Assembly: GCA_002361625.1 (NCBI GenBank)
Contig: DETL01000019.1
Span: 1 to 19,588 of the forward strand
Direction of reading: 5' to 3'
Source: Bacteroidales bacterium UBA3289
GTDB taxonomy: Bacteria > Bacteroidota > Bacteroidia > Bacteroidales > UBA932
Length of the DNA stretch: 19,588 nucleotides
A program made the translations under genes and the position numbers. This document shows positions 1 through 7,390 of this stretch, piece after piece. The notes below the pieces were generated by a model. The model worked only from the letters and a program-made list of their open reading frames with translations. It did no database searches and was not told the origin of the DNA. Position 1 is the stretch's first letter. The number at the start of each line of letters is the position of its first letter.

Positions 1-303
1 CTTGTACATGTTCGGGATCATCAGGAGAAGGCCCTGGGATGCCGTGAACGTGGAAGTAAGGGCACCAGCCTGGAGGGAACCGTGGACGGCGCCGGCGGCA
101 CCGGCCTCGCTCTGCATCTCGGTCACTTTCACCGTCTCGCCCCAGAGGTTCTTCTTCCCATGGGCGGCCCACTCGTCGATGTTCTCGGCCATGGTGGACG
201 AAGGCGTGATCGGGTAAATGGCAGCGTGCTCGCAGAACAGGTAGGCGATGTTCGAAGCGGCATAGTTACCATCACAGGTGATGAATTTCTTTTCGTTAGC
301 CAT
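1..303 (-). CDS. nifJ: pyruvate:ferredoxin (flavodoxin) oxidoreductase, N-terminal 101 residues (cut by window edge)
   Basis: Oxidises pyruvate with CoA to acetyl-CoA and CO2, passing electrons to ferredoxin or flavodoxin; a cytoplasmic thiamine-diphosphate enzyme of anaerobic carbon metabolism. Translating the minus strand from the ATG at 303-301 gives 101 codons open to the window edge. They carry the N-terminal pyrimidine-binding signature of the single-chain enzyme: YPITPSSTMAE (residues 30-40), EMQSEAGAAGAVHGSL (62-77) and TFTASQGLLLMIPNMYK (85-101). T33 and E66 probably correspond to Thr31 and Glu64 that contact the cofactor in the Desulfovibrio africanus enzyme (family knowledge). It starts 27 bases after the fabD stop, so it may be co-transcribed with fabD. 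The full protein should be about 1,180 residues, so roughly 90 percent lies outside the window. Confidence 0.95.
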   Translation of the reverse strand, partial: MANEKKFITCDGNYAASNIAYLFCEHAAIYPITPSSTMAENIDEWAAHGKKNLWGETVKVTEMQSEAGAAGAVHGSLQAGALTSTFTASQGLLLMIPNMYK

Positions 304-330
304 AATTCAGAAAGTAGTTTATGTGGTAAT

Positions 331-1212
331 TTATTCGGATAATCCTTCGGTGACGACTTCTGGCGCGATGCGGTGCACGAGGCCCTGCAGCACGGTGCCG
401 GGGCCGATTTCCAGGAAGTGGTCCGCACCGTCCGCCACCATGTTCTGCACGGTCTGGGTCCAGCGCACCGGGGAGGTGAGCTGCTTCAGGAGGTTCTCCT
501 TGATCGCGGCCGGGTCGGAGGAGGGGAGGGCGGTGACGTTCTGGTACACCGGGCACTGCGGTGCCTTGAACGGAGTCTTGTCGATGGCCTCGGCCAGTTC
601 CAGCCGGGCCGGTTCCATGAGCGGGGAATGGAAAGCGCCGCTCACGGCGAGGGGCAGGGCGCGCTTGGCGCCGGCTTCCTTCATCTTGGCGCACGCCTCG
701 GCGATAGCCTCGGCCTCGCCGGAGATGACCACCTGGCCTTCGCTGTTGTAATTGGCAGGAACCACGATGCCGGTGCATCCGGCGCAGATCTCTTCGATGG
801 TCTCGGTGGGAAGCTTGATGATGGCGGCCATGGTGCCGGGAACTTTCTCGCAGCACTTCTGCATGGCGTTCGCGCGGATGGCGACGAGCCGCAGGGCGTC
901 CTCGAACTCCATCGCGCCTGCGGCGGCGAGGGCGGAGAACTCGCCCAGGGAGTGTCCGGCGACCATCGCCGGCGTCTCCAGACCGCTGCAGAGGGCCAGC
1001 ACGACGCTGTGGATGAAAATGGCCGGCTGGGTGACGCGCGTGGCCTTCAGGGCCTCGGCGTCCTCGCCGAACATGATGTCCGTGATGGAAAAGCCGAGAA
1101 TCCCATCGGCCTTGTCCATCAGTTCCCGGGCCCGTTCGCTGCGCTCGTAGAGCGGCTTCCCCATGCCGGGGAACTGCGAACCCTGTCCGGGAAAAATATA
1201 GGCTTTACTCAT
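331..1212 (-). CDS. fabD: malonyl CoA-acyl carrier protein transacylase
   Basis: Moves malonyl groups from CoA to acyl carrier protein, supplying the extender unit for type II fatty acid synthesis in the cytoplasm. The 293-residue product has the usual family length (about 290-310). Visible signatures are FPGQGSQFPGMG (residues 7-18), the nucleophile elbow GHSLGE with Ser88, the malonate-binding Arg113 and the catalytic-dyad motif AFHSPLM with His195. The ATG at 1212 is chosen because it directly precedes SKAYIFPGQGSQ, where the family begins, and because a complete promoter lies 54-84 bases upstream. The gene stands apart from other fab genes and is followed after 27 bases by nifJ. Confidence 0.97.
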   Translation of the reverse strand: MSKAYIFPGQGSQFPGMGKPLYERSERARELMDKADGILGFSITDIMFGEDAEALKATRVTQPAIFIHSVVLALCSGLETPAMVAGHSLGEFSALAAAGAMEFEDALRLVAIRANAMQKCCEKVPGTMAAIIKLPTETIEEICAGCTGIVVPANYNSEGQVVISGEAEAIAEACAKMKEAGAKRALPLAVSGAFHSPLMEPARLELAEAIDKTPFKAPQCPVYQNVTALPSSDPAAIKENLLKQLTSPVRWTQTVQNMVADGADHFLEIGPGTVLQGLVHRIAPEVVTEGLSE

Positions 1213-1232
1213 ACGGTTTCAGTACAAACGTT

Positions 1233-1248
1233 TGCCTAAAAATAGGCA
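1233..1248 (-). promoter_or_regulatory. short inverted repeat in the fabD leader
   Basis: The perfect dyad TGCCTA-AAAA-TAGGCA lies between the promoter and the fabD start codon. It could be an RNA hairpin or an operator. No follow-on T-run makes it a terminator. Function is unknown. Confidence 0.35.
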
Positions 1249-1265
1249 TCCATTAATAAATCGTA

Positions 1266-1296
1266 CAAATATACGGAATAAAGCCGTAAAAGCAAA
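1266..1296 (-). promoter_or_regulatory. promoter of fabD (Bacteroidetes type)
   Basis: On the minus strand TTTG (1296-1293) is followed by 19 bases and TATATTTG (1273-1266). This matches the Bacteroidetes primary-sigma consensus TTTG-N19-21-TAnnTTTG exactly. It implies a leader of about 50 bases before the fabD ATG. The -33 box sits inside the T-tract of the upstream tRNA terminator, so the two elements are interlocked. Confidence 0.85.
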
Positions 1297-1324
1297 AGAA
1301 AAAAGGCACTGTGACCAGTGCCTT
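1293..1324 (-). terminator. rho-independent terminator of tRNA-Val
   Basis: On the minus strand a 9-bp perfect stem (AAGGCACTG / CAGTGCCTT, 1324-1316 and 1311-1303) with a 4-base loop is followed by a run of Ts interrupted by one C. It begins 6 bases after the tRNA 3' end. Confidence 0.85.
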
Positions 1325-1329
1325 CGGTG

Positions 1330-1404
1330 TAGGGACGATCGGATTCGAACCGATGACCTCTTCAATGTGACTGAAGCGCTCTAAACCAGCTGAGCTACGC
1401 CCCT
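1330..1404 (-). tRNA. tRNA-Val (anticodon CAC)
   Basis: The minus strand folds as a cloverleaf: acceptor AGGGGCG pairs with CGTCCCT (one G-T pair), D arm GCTC/GAGC, anticodon stem CTTCA/TGAAG, T arm ATCGG-TTCGAAT-CCGAT. The 7-base anticodon loop GTCACAT puts CAC at positions 34-36 after T33, so it reads GUG valine codons. CCA is not encoded. The gene has its own promoter and terminator. Confidence 0.9.
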
Positions 1405-1422
1405 GTTCCTGAATTGGGAATG

Positions 1423-1454
1423 CAAAGATGGAACTTTTTCCTTAAAAATGCAAA
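1423..1454 (-). promoter_or_regulatory. promoter of tRNA-Val
   Basis: TTTG (1454-1451), 20 bases, then CATCTTTG (1430-1423): one mismatch from TAnnTTTG with correct spacing. It ends 18 bases before the tRNA 5' end. Confidence 0.65.
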
Positions 1455-1471
1455 TATTCAGGTCGAAAAAA

Positions 1472-3883
1472 TCATCTCCCTTCCGACAAGTCATGCCTTC
1501 GCCCGTGGGCGGACGCCTGCAGGACCTTGTTCCGGAGCAGCGGCGGATAGTCGGGATGGGCGGCCAGGAAGGCCTCCACTTGCGCATACGCCTCGGGTGA
1601 ATCGTGTCCCCGGAGCGTCGCGCCCACCCATTTCTTGGGGAAGAAGATGTCGCCGGTGCGCTGCACTTCCTGCAGGGCTTCCAGGGCGGGGCGGATGTAT
1701 CCGAGCGCCTCTTTCTGGCGGAGAGGATGGTTCAGATACGCCAGGGCGCTTTCCGCCCACGGCTCGTGCCGGCGGTTTTCCGCCCGGAGCAAGGCCTGGA
1801 AGACTTCGTCCCGAACCTCCTTCCGGGACGAAACGGCGGGGGCGACGAAATCGAACTCCGCCAGCCGGTCCGGATTCTGCAGGCGGCCGCGCTGCTCGAG
1901 AAGGATGCTTTCGGATTCCGCCGGCAGGCGGATGGCGAGTTCCAGGGCGAGGGTGGTGTAGTCCGTTTCGCTGAGGACGACGCCCGGCCAGGGATTCCGC
2001 TCCTTCCAGATGCGGTACATTTCCCCGGTGCGTCCCTGCTGGAAACCGGTCAGCGTGCGGAACGCGGCGGACTGGACCGTGCCCAGGACCTGGTTCCGGG
2101 CCAGCCCTTCGAAGATCGCTTCCAACTCCGGCGAGAGTGCCAGCGTTCCGTAGCGGGTCATGCCGCCGAGATATCCGAGGGCGGTGGACCGGAGCAGTTC
2201 CTCCGGTTCGGAAGGGATGTATTCCGCGAGGAACCGGGCGAACCGCCGGGCGTCGATCCGTCCGTCCAGGTAATTCTCGTACAGGGTTGCCAGCAGCGAA
2301 ATCCGCTCCAGCGGTTTCCCGAACGTGCCGATATGTCCGAGGAGGTAGTCCAGCGACAGGGAATCGTGGGCGAAATAGCCGTACCCCTTTCCGGAGACGT
2401 TGAGGAGGGTGGCTCCGTCGATGCGGGTGACATCGACCTCCTGCGGCCAGGTAAGTCCGCGCCCCCAGGGGTCCCGCTGTTTCAGCGTGCCGTCCGCATC
2501 GTCCTCATAGACCGGCATCCCTTTTTCCGACACCCAGCTGTGGCTCCAGGCGGCGAGGTCTTCTTCCGTATGGGCGTCCAGAATGGCGATGAGGTCGTTC
2601 CAGTCGGCATTGGCATAGAGATAGGTTCCCAGGTATTCCTGCAACCCTTGCCGGAAGGCTTCCGGGCCCATCCGCTCCGCCAGCATGTCCATGACGACCG
2701 GCGCCTTGTCATAGACGATGTTGCCGTAGATGAGGCCGGCGTCCGACAGGTTGTCCAGCTGCTGCTTGATGGCATTGGACCCTTCCGTCCGGTCCTCTTC
2801 GTAGGCCGTGATGTTGAATTTCTTGAAGTTCGCCGCCGCGTTGTCCACATCGGGGAAACGCGGTCCGGTGATCTGTGCCGCGAACCAGTTGGCAAAGACT
2901 TCCTTGGTCCAGACGTCGTCGAACCACTGCATGGTCACGGCGTCGCCGAACCACATGTGGGCGGTCTCGTGGGCAATCAGGTCGGAGCGCGACTGGATGC
3001 GGTCCACGCCGGGATCCGGTTCCAGGAAGATGCGCTTGTCCGTGAACTGGATGGCCCCGGGATGCTCCATCCCGCCGAACTGATAACCGGGCAGGACGAT
3101 GAAATCGTATTTCTCGAAGGGGAAGGGGATTCCCGTGTACTCCTCCATCCACCGGACGGCGGAACTTGCCTGGGCGAACACTTCCGGGAGCTGGGCCACC
3201 TTGTCCGGGTCCGTCTCCCGGTAATAGCAGGTCATGGGGAATCCGTCCACGGTCGCGGAGGCCGTTTGGAACCGTCCGGCCACGAAGGAGAAGAGATAGG
3301 TGCTGATGGGCTTTGTATCGTTGAATGTCAATACCTTCCGGCCGCCCTCCACCTCCTCGTCCCGAAGGCTTCCGTCGCTGACCGCCACCCAGGATTCCGG
3401 GATGTCGAGCGTCAGGGCGAAGACCGCCTTGAGGTCCGGCTGGTCGAAGCAGGGGAACACCGTGCGGGCGAGGGCCGGGACCAGCAGCGTGTACAGGTAA
3501 TCCTCGTTCCGGTTCAGCGCCTGGTTGCCGGGAATGAAATCGATGTCGATGCGGTTTTCGCCCCGGTGCAGTCCCTTCAGGACCAGGTGTTCGGCCTGCC
3601 AGACGATCTTTTCTTCCTTTCCGTTGATTTTCAGGGATTTGATATTTTCTTCCCCTTCCCGGAAATCCAGCAGGAGCGTTCGTTTCCCCGTCAGTTGAAA
3701 GGTGAGGGTTTCCGTTCCCTCTACGGCCTCGGCCTTGTTTTCCGGAATACGGAAAGCCAGTTCGTAGCGGATGTCGCGGACATGGGCCTTGCGCTCCAAG
3801 GCAAGTTCCCGGCTCACTCCGCTTTCGATCGTGGTACAGCCAGCCACGAGGAGGCCGGCGAGGAGGACAGCCCGCGCTTTCAT
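1472..3883 (-). CDS. M1-family zinc aminopeptidase, lipoprotein
   Basis: Removes N-terminal residues from peptides using one zinc ion. The 803-residue protein begins with a lipoprotein signal (lipobox VAGC, Cys16), so it acts in the envelope, not the cytoplasm as PepN does. The N-terminal beta domain spans about 30-205. The catalytic domain carries GGMEHPG (270-276), HETAHMWFGD with zinc ligands H305 and H309 and catalytic E306, and the third ligand E328 in TKEVFANW, exactly 18 residues after H309. A helical C-terminal region follows (about 480-803). The fourth residue of the usual GxMEN exopeptidase motif is His, not Asn. The ATG overlaps the upstream TGA (ATGA), indicating translational coupling to the NAGPA-like gene. 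No clear intrinsic terminator was seen after it. Substrate preference cannot be read from sequence. Confidence 0.93.
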   Translation of the reverse strand: MKARAVLLAGLLVAGCTTIESGVSRELALERKAHVRDIRYELAFRIPENKAEAVEGTETLTFQLTGKRTLLLDFREGEENIKSLKINGKEEKIVWQAEHLVLKGLHRGENRIDIDFIPGNQALNRNEDYLYTLLVPALARTVFPCFDQPDLKAVFALTLDIPESWVAVSDGSLRDEEVEGGRKVLTFNDTKPISTYLFSFVAGRFQTASATVDGFPMTCYYRETDPDKVAQLPEVFAQASSAVRWMEEYTGIPFPFEKYDFIVLPGYQFGGMEHPGAIQFTDKRIFLEPDPGVDRIQSRSDLIAHETAHMWFGDAVTMQWFDDVWTKEVFANWFAAQITGPRFPDVDNAAANFKKFNITAYEEDRTEGSNAIKQQLDNLSDAGLIYGNIVYDKAPVVMDMLAERMGPEAFRQGLQEYLGTYLYANADWNDLIAILDAHTEEDLAAWSHSWVSEKGMPVYEDDADGTLKQRDPWGRGLTWPQEVDVTRIDGATLLNVSGKGYGYFAHDSLSLDYLLGHIGTFGKPLERISLLATLYENYLDGRIDARRFARFLAEYIPSEPEELLRSTALGYLGGMTRYGTLALSPELEAIFEGLARNQVLGTVQSAAFRTLTGFQQGRTGEMYRIWKERNPWPGVVLSETDYTTLALELAIRLPAESESILLEQRGRLQNPDRLAEFDFVAPAVSSRKEVRDEVFQALLRAENRRHEPWAESALAYLNHPLRQKEALGYIRPALEALQEVQRTGDIFFPKKWVGATLRGHDSPEAYAQVEAFLAAHPDYPPLLRNKVLQASAHGRRHDLSEGR

Positions 3884-4731
3884 CGGACGACGATGGCATT
3901 CGGGACGATCCGCTGCCCCACATGGTCGAAGCGCCGGTTGTCGCAGGGGTGGTTCAGGACGCCCGCCGGGAGGACCCAGAGGGTGGAAGAGCCGCCGCCG
4001 TCCAGGTTCAGGGCTTCCGTAAGACCCAGACTATGGGCCAGTTCCGTAAGTTCGTCGATGCTCATCCCTTCGGCCTCGCCGGGGAAACGGCCGTCCACGA
4101 CGACCATCCACACGCCGCCGTCGGCATCCTTGCCCATCAGCGAACGCGGGTGCCGCTTTCCGAAGAAGGAGGCATAGTCCTCCCGGTCTTCGCCGTAGGT
4201 GAAGGTCTGTTCGCCGTCAAAGAGCATGGGCCCGCTGGCCATCACCTCCCAGTCCAGGTCGAAGGTGTCGGAGGTGTCGCAGACGGCGAAATCGACATGC
4301 TCGGGATTCACAATCACGGCGCCATTGGCCCGGGTAGGGTCGATGGAGACGTTTCTCCCGACGATGAATCCGTCGTCCTTGACCAGGGTGACGGCCGTGA
4401 GCTCGCTCATGTTGAAGAAACTGCCGTTGATGCCGGCGAAGGCGTCGTACTTGAGGCACAGGGCGCTGGTGCTGTCGGCCTGCTCGCCCTCGGCCGCGAC
4501 GACGGTGGTCTGGAAGGCCTGCGGATTGTAGCGGACGAAGGCGATGGCCTGTCCATTCCGCTGCAGGGTCCCGTAGAACCCGTCGGCCTTTGCGGCTTTG
4601 CGTTCCGTCAGTTCCGCTCCGGTCCGGAGGTCATACACCGTGGCTCCTTCGGGCACGTGGGAGACGGGCTGGGTGCAGGCGACGAGGCAAAAAAGGGCAA
4701 AGACAGTGGCTTTTGCCCGATGATCGGTCAT
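3880..4731 (-). CDS. phosphodiester glycosidase (NAGPA-like) domain lipoprotein
   Basis: Belongs to the family named after the human uncovering enzyme, which removes N-acetylglucosamine from a sugar-1-phosphodiester; bacterial members act on varied, mostly unknown, phosphodiester glycans (family knowledge). Family signatures seen are INGSFF, ASGPMLF, RHPRSLMG, VVVDGRFPGEAEGMS, LNLDGGGSSTLWV and the closing VPNAIVV. The ATG at 4731 gives 283 residues with a typical lipoprotein signal (MTDHRAKATVFALFCLVAC, Cys19). An ATG at 4782 would add 17 basic residues and is a real alternative. The promoter at 4810-4817 fits either. It ends in an ATGA overlap with the M1 peptidase gene, so the two form an operon divergent from the GH2 gene. 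The start codon lies in the loop of a strong RNA hairpin. Confidence 0.88.
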   Translation of the reverse strand: MTDHRAKATVFALFCLVACTQPVSHVPEGATVYDLRTGAELTERKAAKADGFYGTLQRNGQAIAFVRYNPQAFQTTVVAAEGEQADSTSALCLKYDAFAGINGSFFNMSELTAVTLVKDDGFIVGRNVSIDPTRANGAVIVNPEHVDFAVCDTSDTFDLDWEVMASGPMLFDGEQTFTYGEDREDYASFFGKRHPRSLMGKDADGGVWMVVVDGRFPGEAEGMSIDELTELAHSLGLTEALNLDGGGSSTLWVLPAGVLNHPCDNRRFDHVGQRIVPNAIVVR

Positions 4732-4753
4732 TCTCCTGGAAATTCGGGCAAAA
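4711..4753 (-). promoter_or_regulatory. stem-loop enclosing the likely start codon of the NAGPA-like gene
   Basis: TTTTGCCCGA and its perfect complement TCGGGCAAAA (10 bp; 4753-4744 and 4720-4711) flank a 23-base loop holding AGGAG and the ATG at 4731. The stem extends by GGC/GCC past a 2-base bulge. A smaller rival hairpin, GGGC-TGTTTT-GCCC, uses the same 5' arm. Regulation is inferred only from this geometry. Confidence 0.45.
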
Positions 4754-4809
4754 CAGCCCTTTTTTGCACGGATTCTTTTCATGGTCCATTGATTTTGCCG
4801 GTTCGAAAA

Positions 4810-4817
4810 CAAATATA
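4810..4817 (-). promoter_or_regulatory. -7 box of the NAGPA-like/M1 operon
   Basis: TATATTTG on the minus strand matches TAnnTTTG exactly. No clean TTTG lies 19-21 bases upstream; only a T-rich tract is there. Transcription would begin about 75 bases before the ATG at 4731 or about 25 before that at 4782. Confidence 0.6.
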
Positions 4818-4838
4818 GGCAATCTCCCCGAAAAAACG

Positions 4839-4846
4839 TACATTTG
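4839..4846 (+). promoter_or_regulatory. -7 box of the GH2/DUF3089 operon
   Basis: TACATTTG matches TAnnTTTG and ends only 6 bases before the ATG at 4853, implying a very short or leaderless transcript. No TTTG is seen at -33. It lies back to back with the divergent box at 4810-4817. Confidence 0.5.
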
Positions 4847-4852
4847 TATTCT

Positions 4853-7390
4853 ATGAAACGTTGGCTGACTGTTATTTGTGCAGGAGCGCTGGTTGCCTGC
4901 ACGCCGGATGAGGACATCTCCGGCCAGTGGGGATTCTGCCTGGATCCGGAGGGAACCCTGACGGCGGACTCGCTGCTGTCTCCCCGGGTGGATTCCCTGT
5001 TTGCGGATTTGATTGATTTGCCGGGAACGACGGACCTTGCCGGAAAGGGCCCGGCTCCGTCCGATACGACCCTCACGACGCGTCTTTCGCGCCGGCACGC
5101 CTATGTGGGCAAGGCCTGGTACCGGAAGCGGGTTGTTGCGCCTGCCATCTGGAAGGACAAGGACCTGGTGCTCTTCCTGGAGCGGACCAAACCTTCCAAG
5201 CTGTATGTCGATGGAGCGCTCCGGGACTCCTGCAACGATGTCTCCACCCCGCAGGTCTATCGCCTGGGCAAACTCCGTCCCGGCATCCATACCCTGACGC
5301 TTTGTGTCGATAATGCCGGCGGCGTCCCGGAGCAGGTCATCCGGAGTTCGCACCTGTATTCGGACGATACGCAGGGTAACTGGAACGGGGTGATCGGCCG
5401 GATCGAACTGCTGCCGGAAGAATCGCTCGCAACCCCCGCTGCCGCGGCTCGGATGCCCCGGCTGGAAATCGTGGACGGACAGTTCATGGCGGGCGGACAT
5501 CAGGTTTTCCTGCGCGGAAAGCACGACGCCTGCGTCTTCCCCCGGACAGGCCATACACCCATGGACAAGGCGTCCTGGATCAAGTACTTCCAGCGTTGCA
5601 AGGACTACGGCTTCAACCATGTCCGCTTCCATTCCTGGTGCCCGCCGGAGGCCGCTTTCGCCGCGGCGGACGAACTGGGCATCTACCTCCAGCCGGAACT
5701 GCCTTTCTGGGGTACGCTGGAAGGGGAAGAGCTGCTGGCCTTCCTCCGGAAAGAGGGCCTGAATATCCTGAAAACCTACGGCCATCATCCATCCTTTGCG
5801 ATGTTCTCCTTGGGGAACGAACTGTGGGGGAAACAGGCTGTGATGCAGGAGATGGTCGCCGCCTTCCGGGCGGAGGCGCCGCATATCCTCTATACGAACG
5901 GGACCAATGCCTTCCTGGGCTATCAGGGACCGGTCGAAGGCATGGACTTTATGGCTACCTGCCGGACCGGCTGGGAACCGTATGGTGCCTATAACACCCA
6001 CGTACGCAGTTCTTTCGCTTTCTGCGATGCGGAGGACGGCGGCATCCTGAACCACTTCTATCCGGGAACGGCGCGGAATTTCGCCGATGCGCTCGGGACC
6101 GTTTCCATTCCGGTCATCAGCCACGAAACCGGGCAGTTCCAGACCTATCCGGACTATGCGGAGATCGACAAATATAAGGATACGCCTTTTATCCCGTACA
6201 ACCTGATGGAGTTCCGGCGCCGGCTCGTGGAAGCCGGCCTCGGCGACCAGGCCGATGATTTCCACCGTGCCTCCGGAGCCTGGTCCGCCGCCCTCTACAA
6301 GGCCGATATCGAAATGTGCCTCCGCACCCCGGGCCTCGGCGGCTTCCAGCTGCTGGACCTGCAGGATTATCCCGGCCAGGGATCGGCCTATGTGGGCATC
6401 CTGGACGCCTTCATGGACGACAAGGGTATCGTGGACCCGGCCGATTGGCAGGCTTTCTGTGGCGACGTCGTTCCGCTGGCCGAATTCGAAAAATACTGCT
6501 GGAGTGCCGATGAAGTGTTCCGGGCGCGGTTGAAACTGGCGGATTTCAGCGGGGAAAAGTCGGTTGCCGGCGTGGAGTGGCGCATGGACCTGGATTCCGT
6601 ATCCCATTTCCTGACCGTTCCTTCCGGGGAAGGCCTGCTGGAACTCGACAGCATCGAGGTGTCCTGGCCGGCCGTCAAGGAACCGGTGCGGACGGACCTT
6701 TCCGTCTCGATCCGGGAAGGGGAAACCGTCCGCCGGAACCATTGGCCTATCTGGATCTATCCTGCGGACAACGAGCCGGACAAGCACGGGATTACGGTTT
6801 CCCGGAAGTTGGACCGGGTCACGCTCAAGGCTTTGGATGCTGGAAAGTGCGTCCTGCTCATGCCCGCGGACACCCTCAACACGGTGGGCGGTCTCTTCCA
6901 GACCGATTACTGGAACTACCGGATGTTCAAGACCATCTGCGAGTCGAACGGGAAACCGGTCTCGCCCGGCACCCTGGGCATCCTGACGGATCCTTCGCAT
7001 CCCGTTTTCCGGGAATTCCCGACCGAAGAGCATACGGACTGGCAGTGGTTCCCGGTCCTGAAGGCTTCCCGGCCCATGATCCTGGATGCGCTGAGGGGCT
7101 ATCGGCCCATCGTCCAGGTGATCGACAATGTCGAACGGAACCATCGGCTCGGACTCCTGTTCGAGTTCGCGGTGGGGAAGGGGAAACTGCTGGTGTGCTG
7201 CTCCGACCTGGAAAGTACGCTGGAGTACCCGGAGGGCCGGCAGTTCTACAAGGCCGTCCTGGATTACATGCGCTCCCCGGATTTCCAGCCGACCGTCGCG
7301 CTGGATGAGCGCCGGCTCCTGCGGCTTTTCCGCGAGAAGGTGGAAGAACAGACCATCGTCAAGTTACAGAACATATCCTATGAAGAGTAA
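4853..7390 (+). CDS. glycoside hydrolase family 2-type beta-glycosidase, lipoprotein
   Basis: A predicted retaining exo-glycosidase of the GH2 (clan GH-A) fold; the exact sugar is not readable from sequence. 845 residues. The signal peptide ends in LVAC (Cys16), followed by TPDED, an acidic patch like the Bacteroidetes lipoprotein export signal, so surface display is plausible. Order: jelly-roll sugar-binding domain (about 20-190; see KAWYRKRVVAP, LYVDGAL, GNWNGVIGRIEL), TIM barrel (about 205-540) with the acid/base N322-E323 in SLGNELWG and probable nucleophile E425 in ISHETGQFQTYP, then C-terminal beta domains. The start is the ATG at 4853 because it opens the signal peptide; a TTG nine bases upstream overlaps the -7 box. 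The stop lies inside the next gene (11-base overlap). Divergent from a NAGPA-like/M1 lipoprotein operon. Confidence 0.88.
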   Translation: MKRWLTVICAGALVACTPDEDISGQWGFCLDPEGTLTADSLLSPRVDSLFADLIDLPGTTDLAGKGPAPSDTTLTTRLSRRHAYVGKAWYRKRVVAPAIWKDKDLVLFLERTKPSKLYVDGALRDSCNDVSTPQVYRLGKLRPGIHTLTLCVDNAGGVPEQVIRSSHLYSDDTQGNWNGVIGRIELLPEESLATPAAAARMPRLEIVDGQFMAGGHQVFLRGKHDACVFPRTGHTPMDKASWIKYFQRCKDYGFNHVRFHSWCPPEAAFAAADELGIYLQPELPFWGTLEGEELLAFLRKEGLNILKTYGHHPSFAMFSLGNELWGKQAVMQEMVAAFRAEAPHILYTNGTNAFLGYQGPVEGMDFMATCRTGWEPYGAYNTHVRSSFAFCDAEDGGILNHFYPGTARNFADALGTVSIPVISHETGQFQTYPDYAEIDKYKDTPFIPYNLMEFRRRLVEAGLGDQADDFHRASGAWSAALYKADIEMCLRTPGLGGFQLLDLQDYPGQGSAYVGILDAFMDDKGIVDPADWQAFCGDVVPLAEFEKYCWSADEVFRARLKLADFSGEKSVAGVEWRMDLDSVSHFLTVPSGEGLLELDSIEVSWPAVKEPVRTDLSVSIREGETVRRNHWPIWIYPADNEPDKHGITVSRKLDRVTLKALDAGKCVLLMPADTLNTVGGLFQTDYWNYRMFKTICESNGKPVSPGTLGILTDPSHPVFREFPTEEHTDWQWFPVLKASRPMILDALRGYRPIVQVIDNVERNHRLGLLFEFAVGKGKLLVCCSDLESTLEYPEGRQFYKAVLDYMRSPDFQPTVALDERRLLRLFREKVEEQTIVKLQNISYEE

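Noticed and set aside
1330..1404. tRNA-His (GTG) reading of the anticodon loop
   Set aside because: GTG appears only on the opposite strand; in the correct orientation T33 is followed by CAC, so valine.
1604..4177. Long plus-strand open frame (about 857 codons) over the M1 peptidase and NAGPA-like genes
   Set aside because: It mirrors the real genes on the opposite strand; its translation has no family motifs and repetitive charged composition, as expected for GC-rich antisense frames.
4844..4853. TTG at 4844 as start of the GH2 protein
   Set aside because: It overlaps the -7 box; the ATG at 4853 opens a normal lipoprotein signal.
4783..5076. Upstream extension of the NAGPA-like protein to 5076
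   Set aside because: It would run into the divergent GH2 gene and put the signal peptide more than 100 residues inside the protein.
4631..7144. Long minus-strand open frame (about 837 codons) over the GH2 gene
   Set aside because: Antisense shadow; it runs across the divergent promoter region and lacks recognisable domains.
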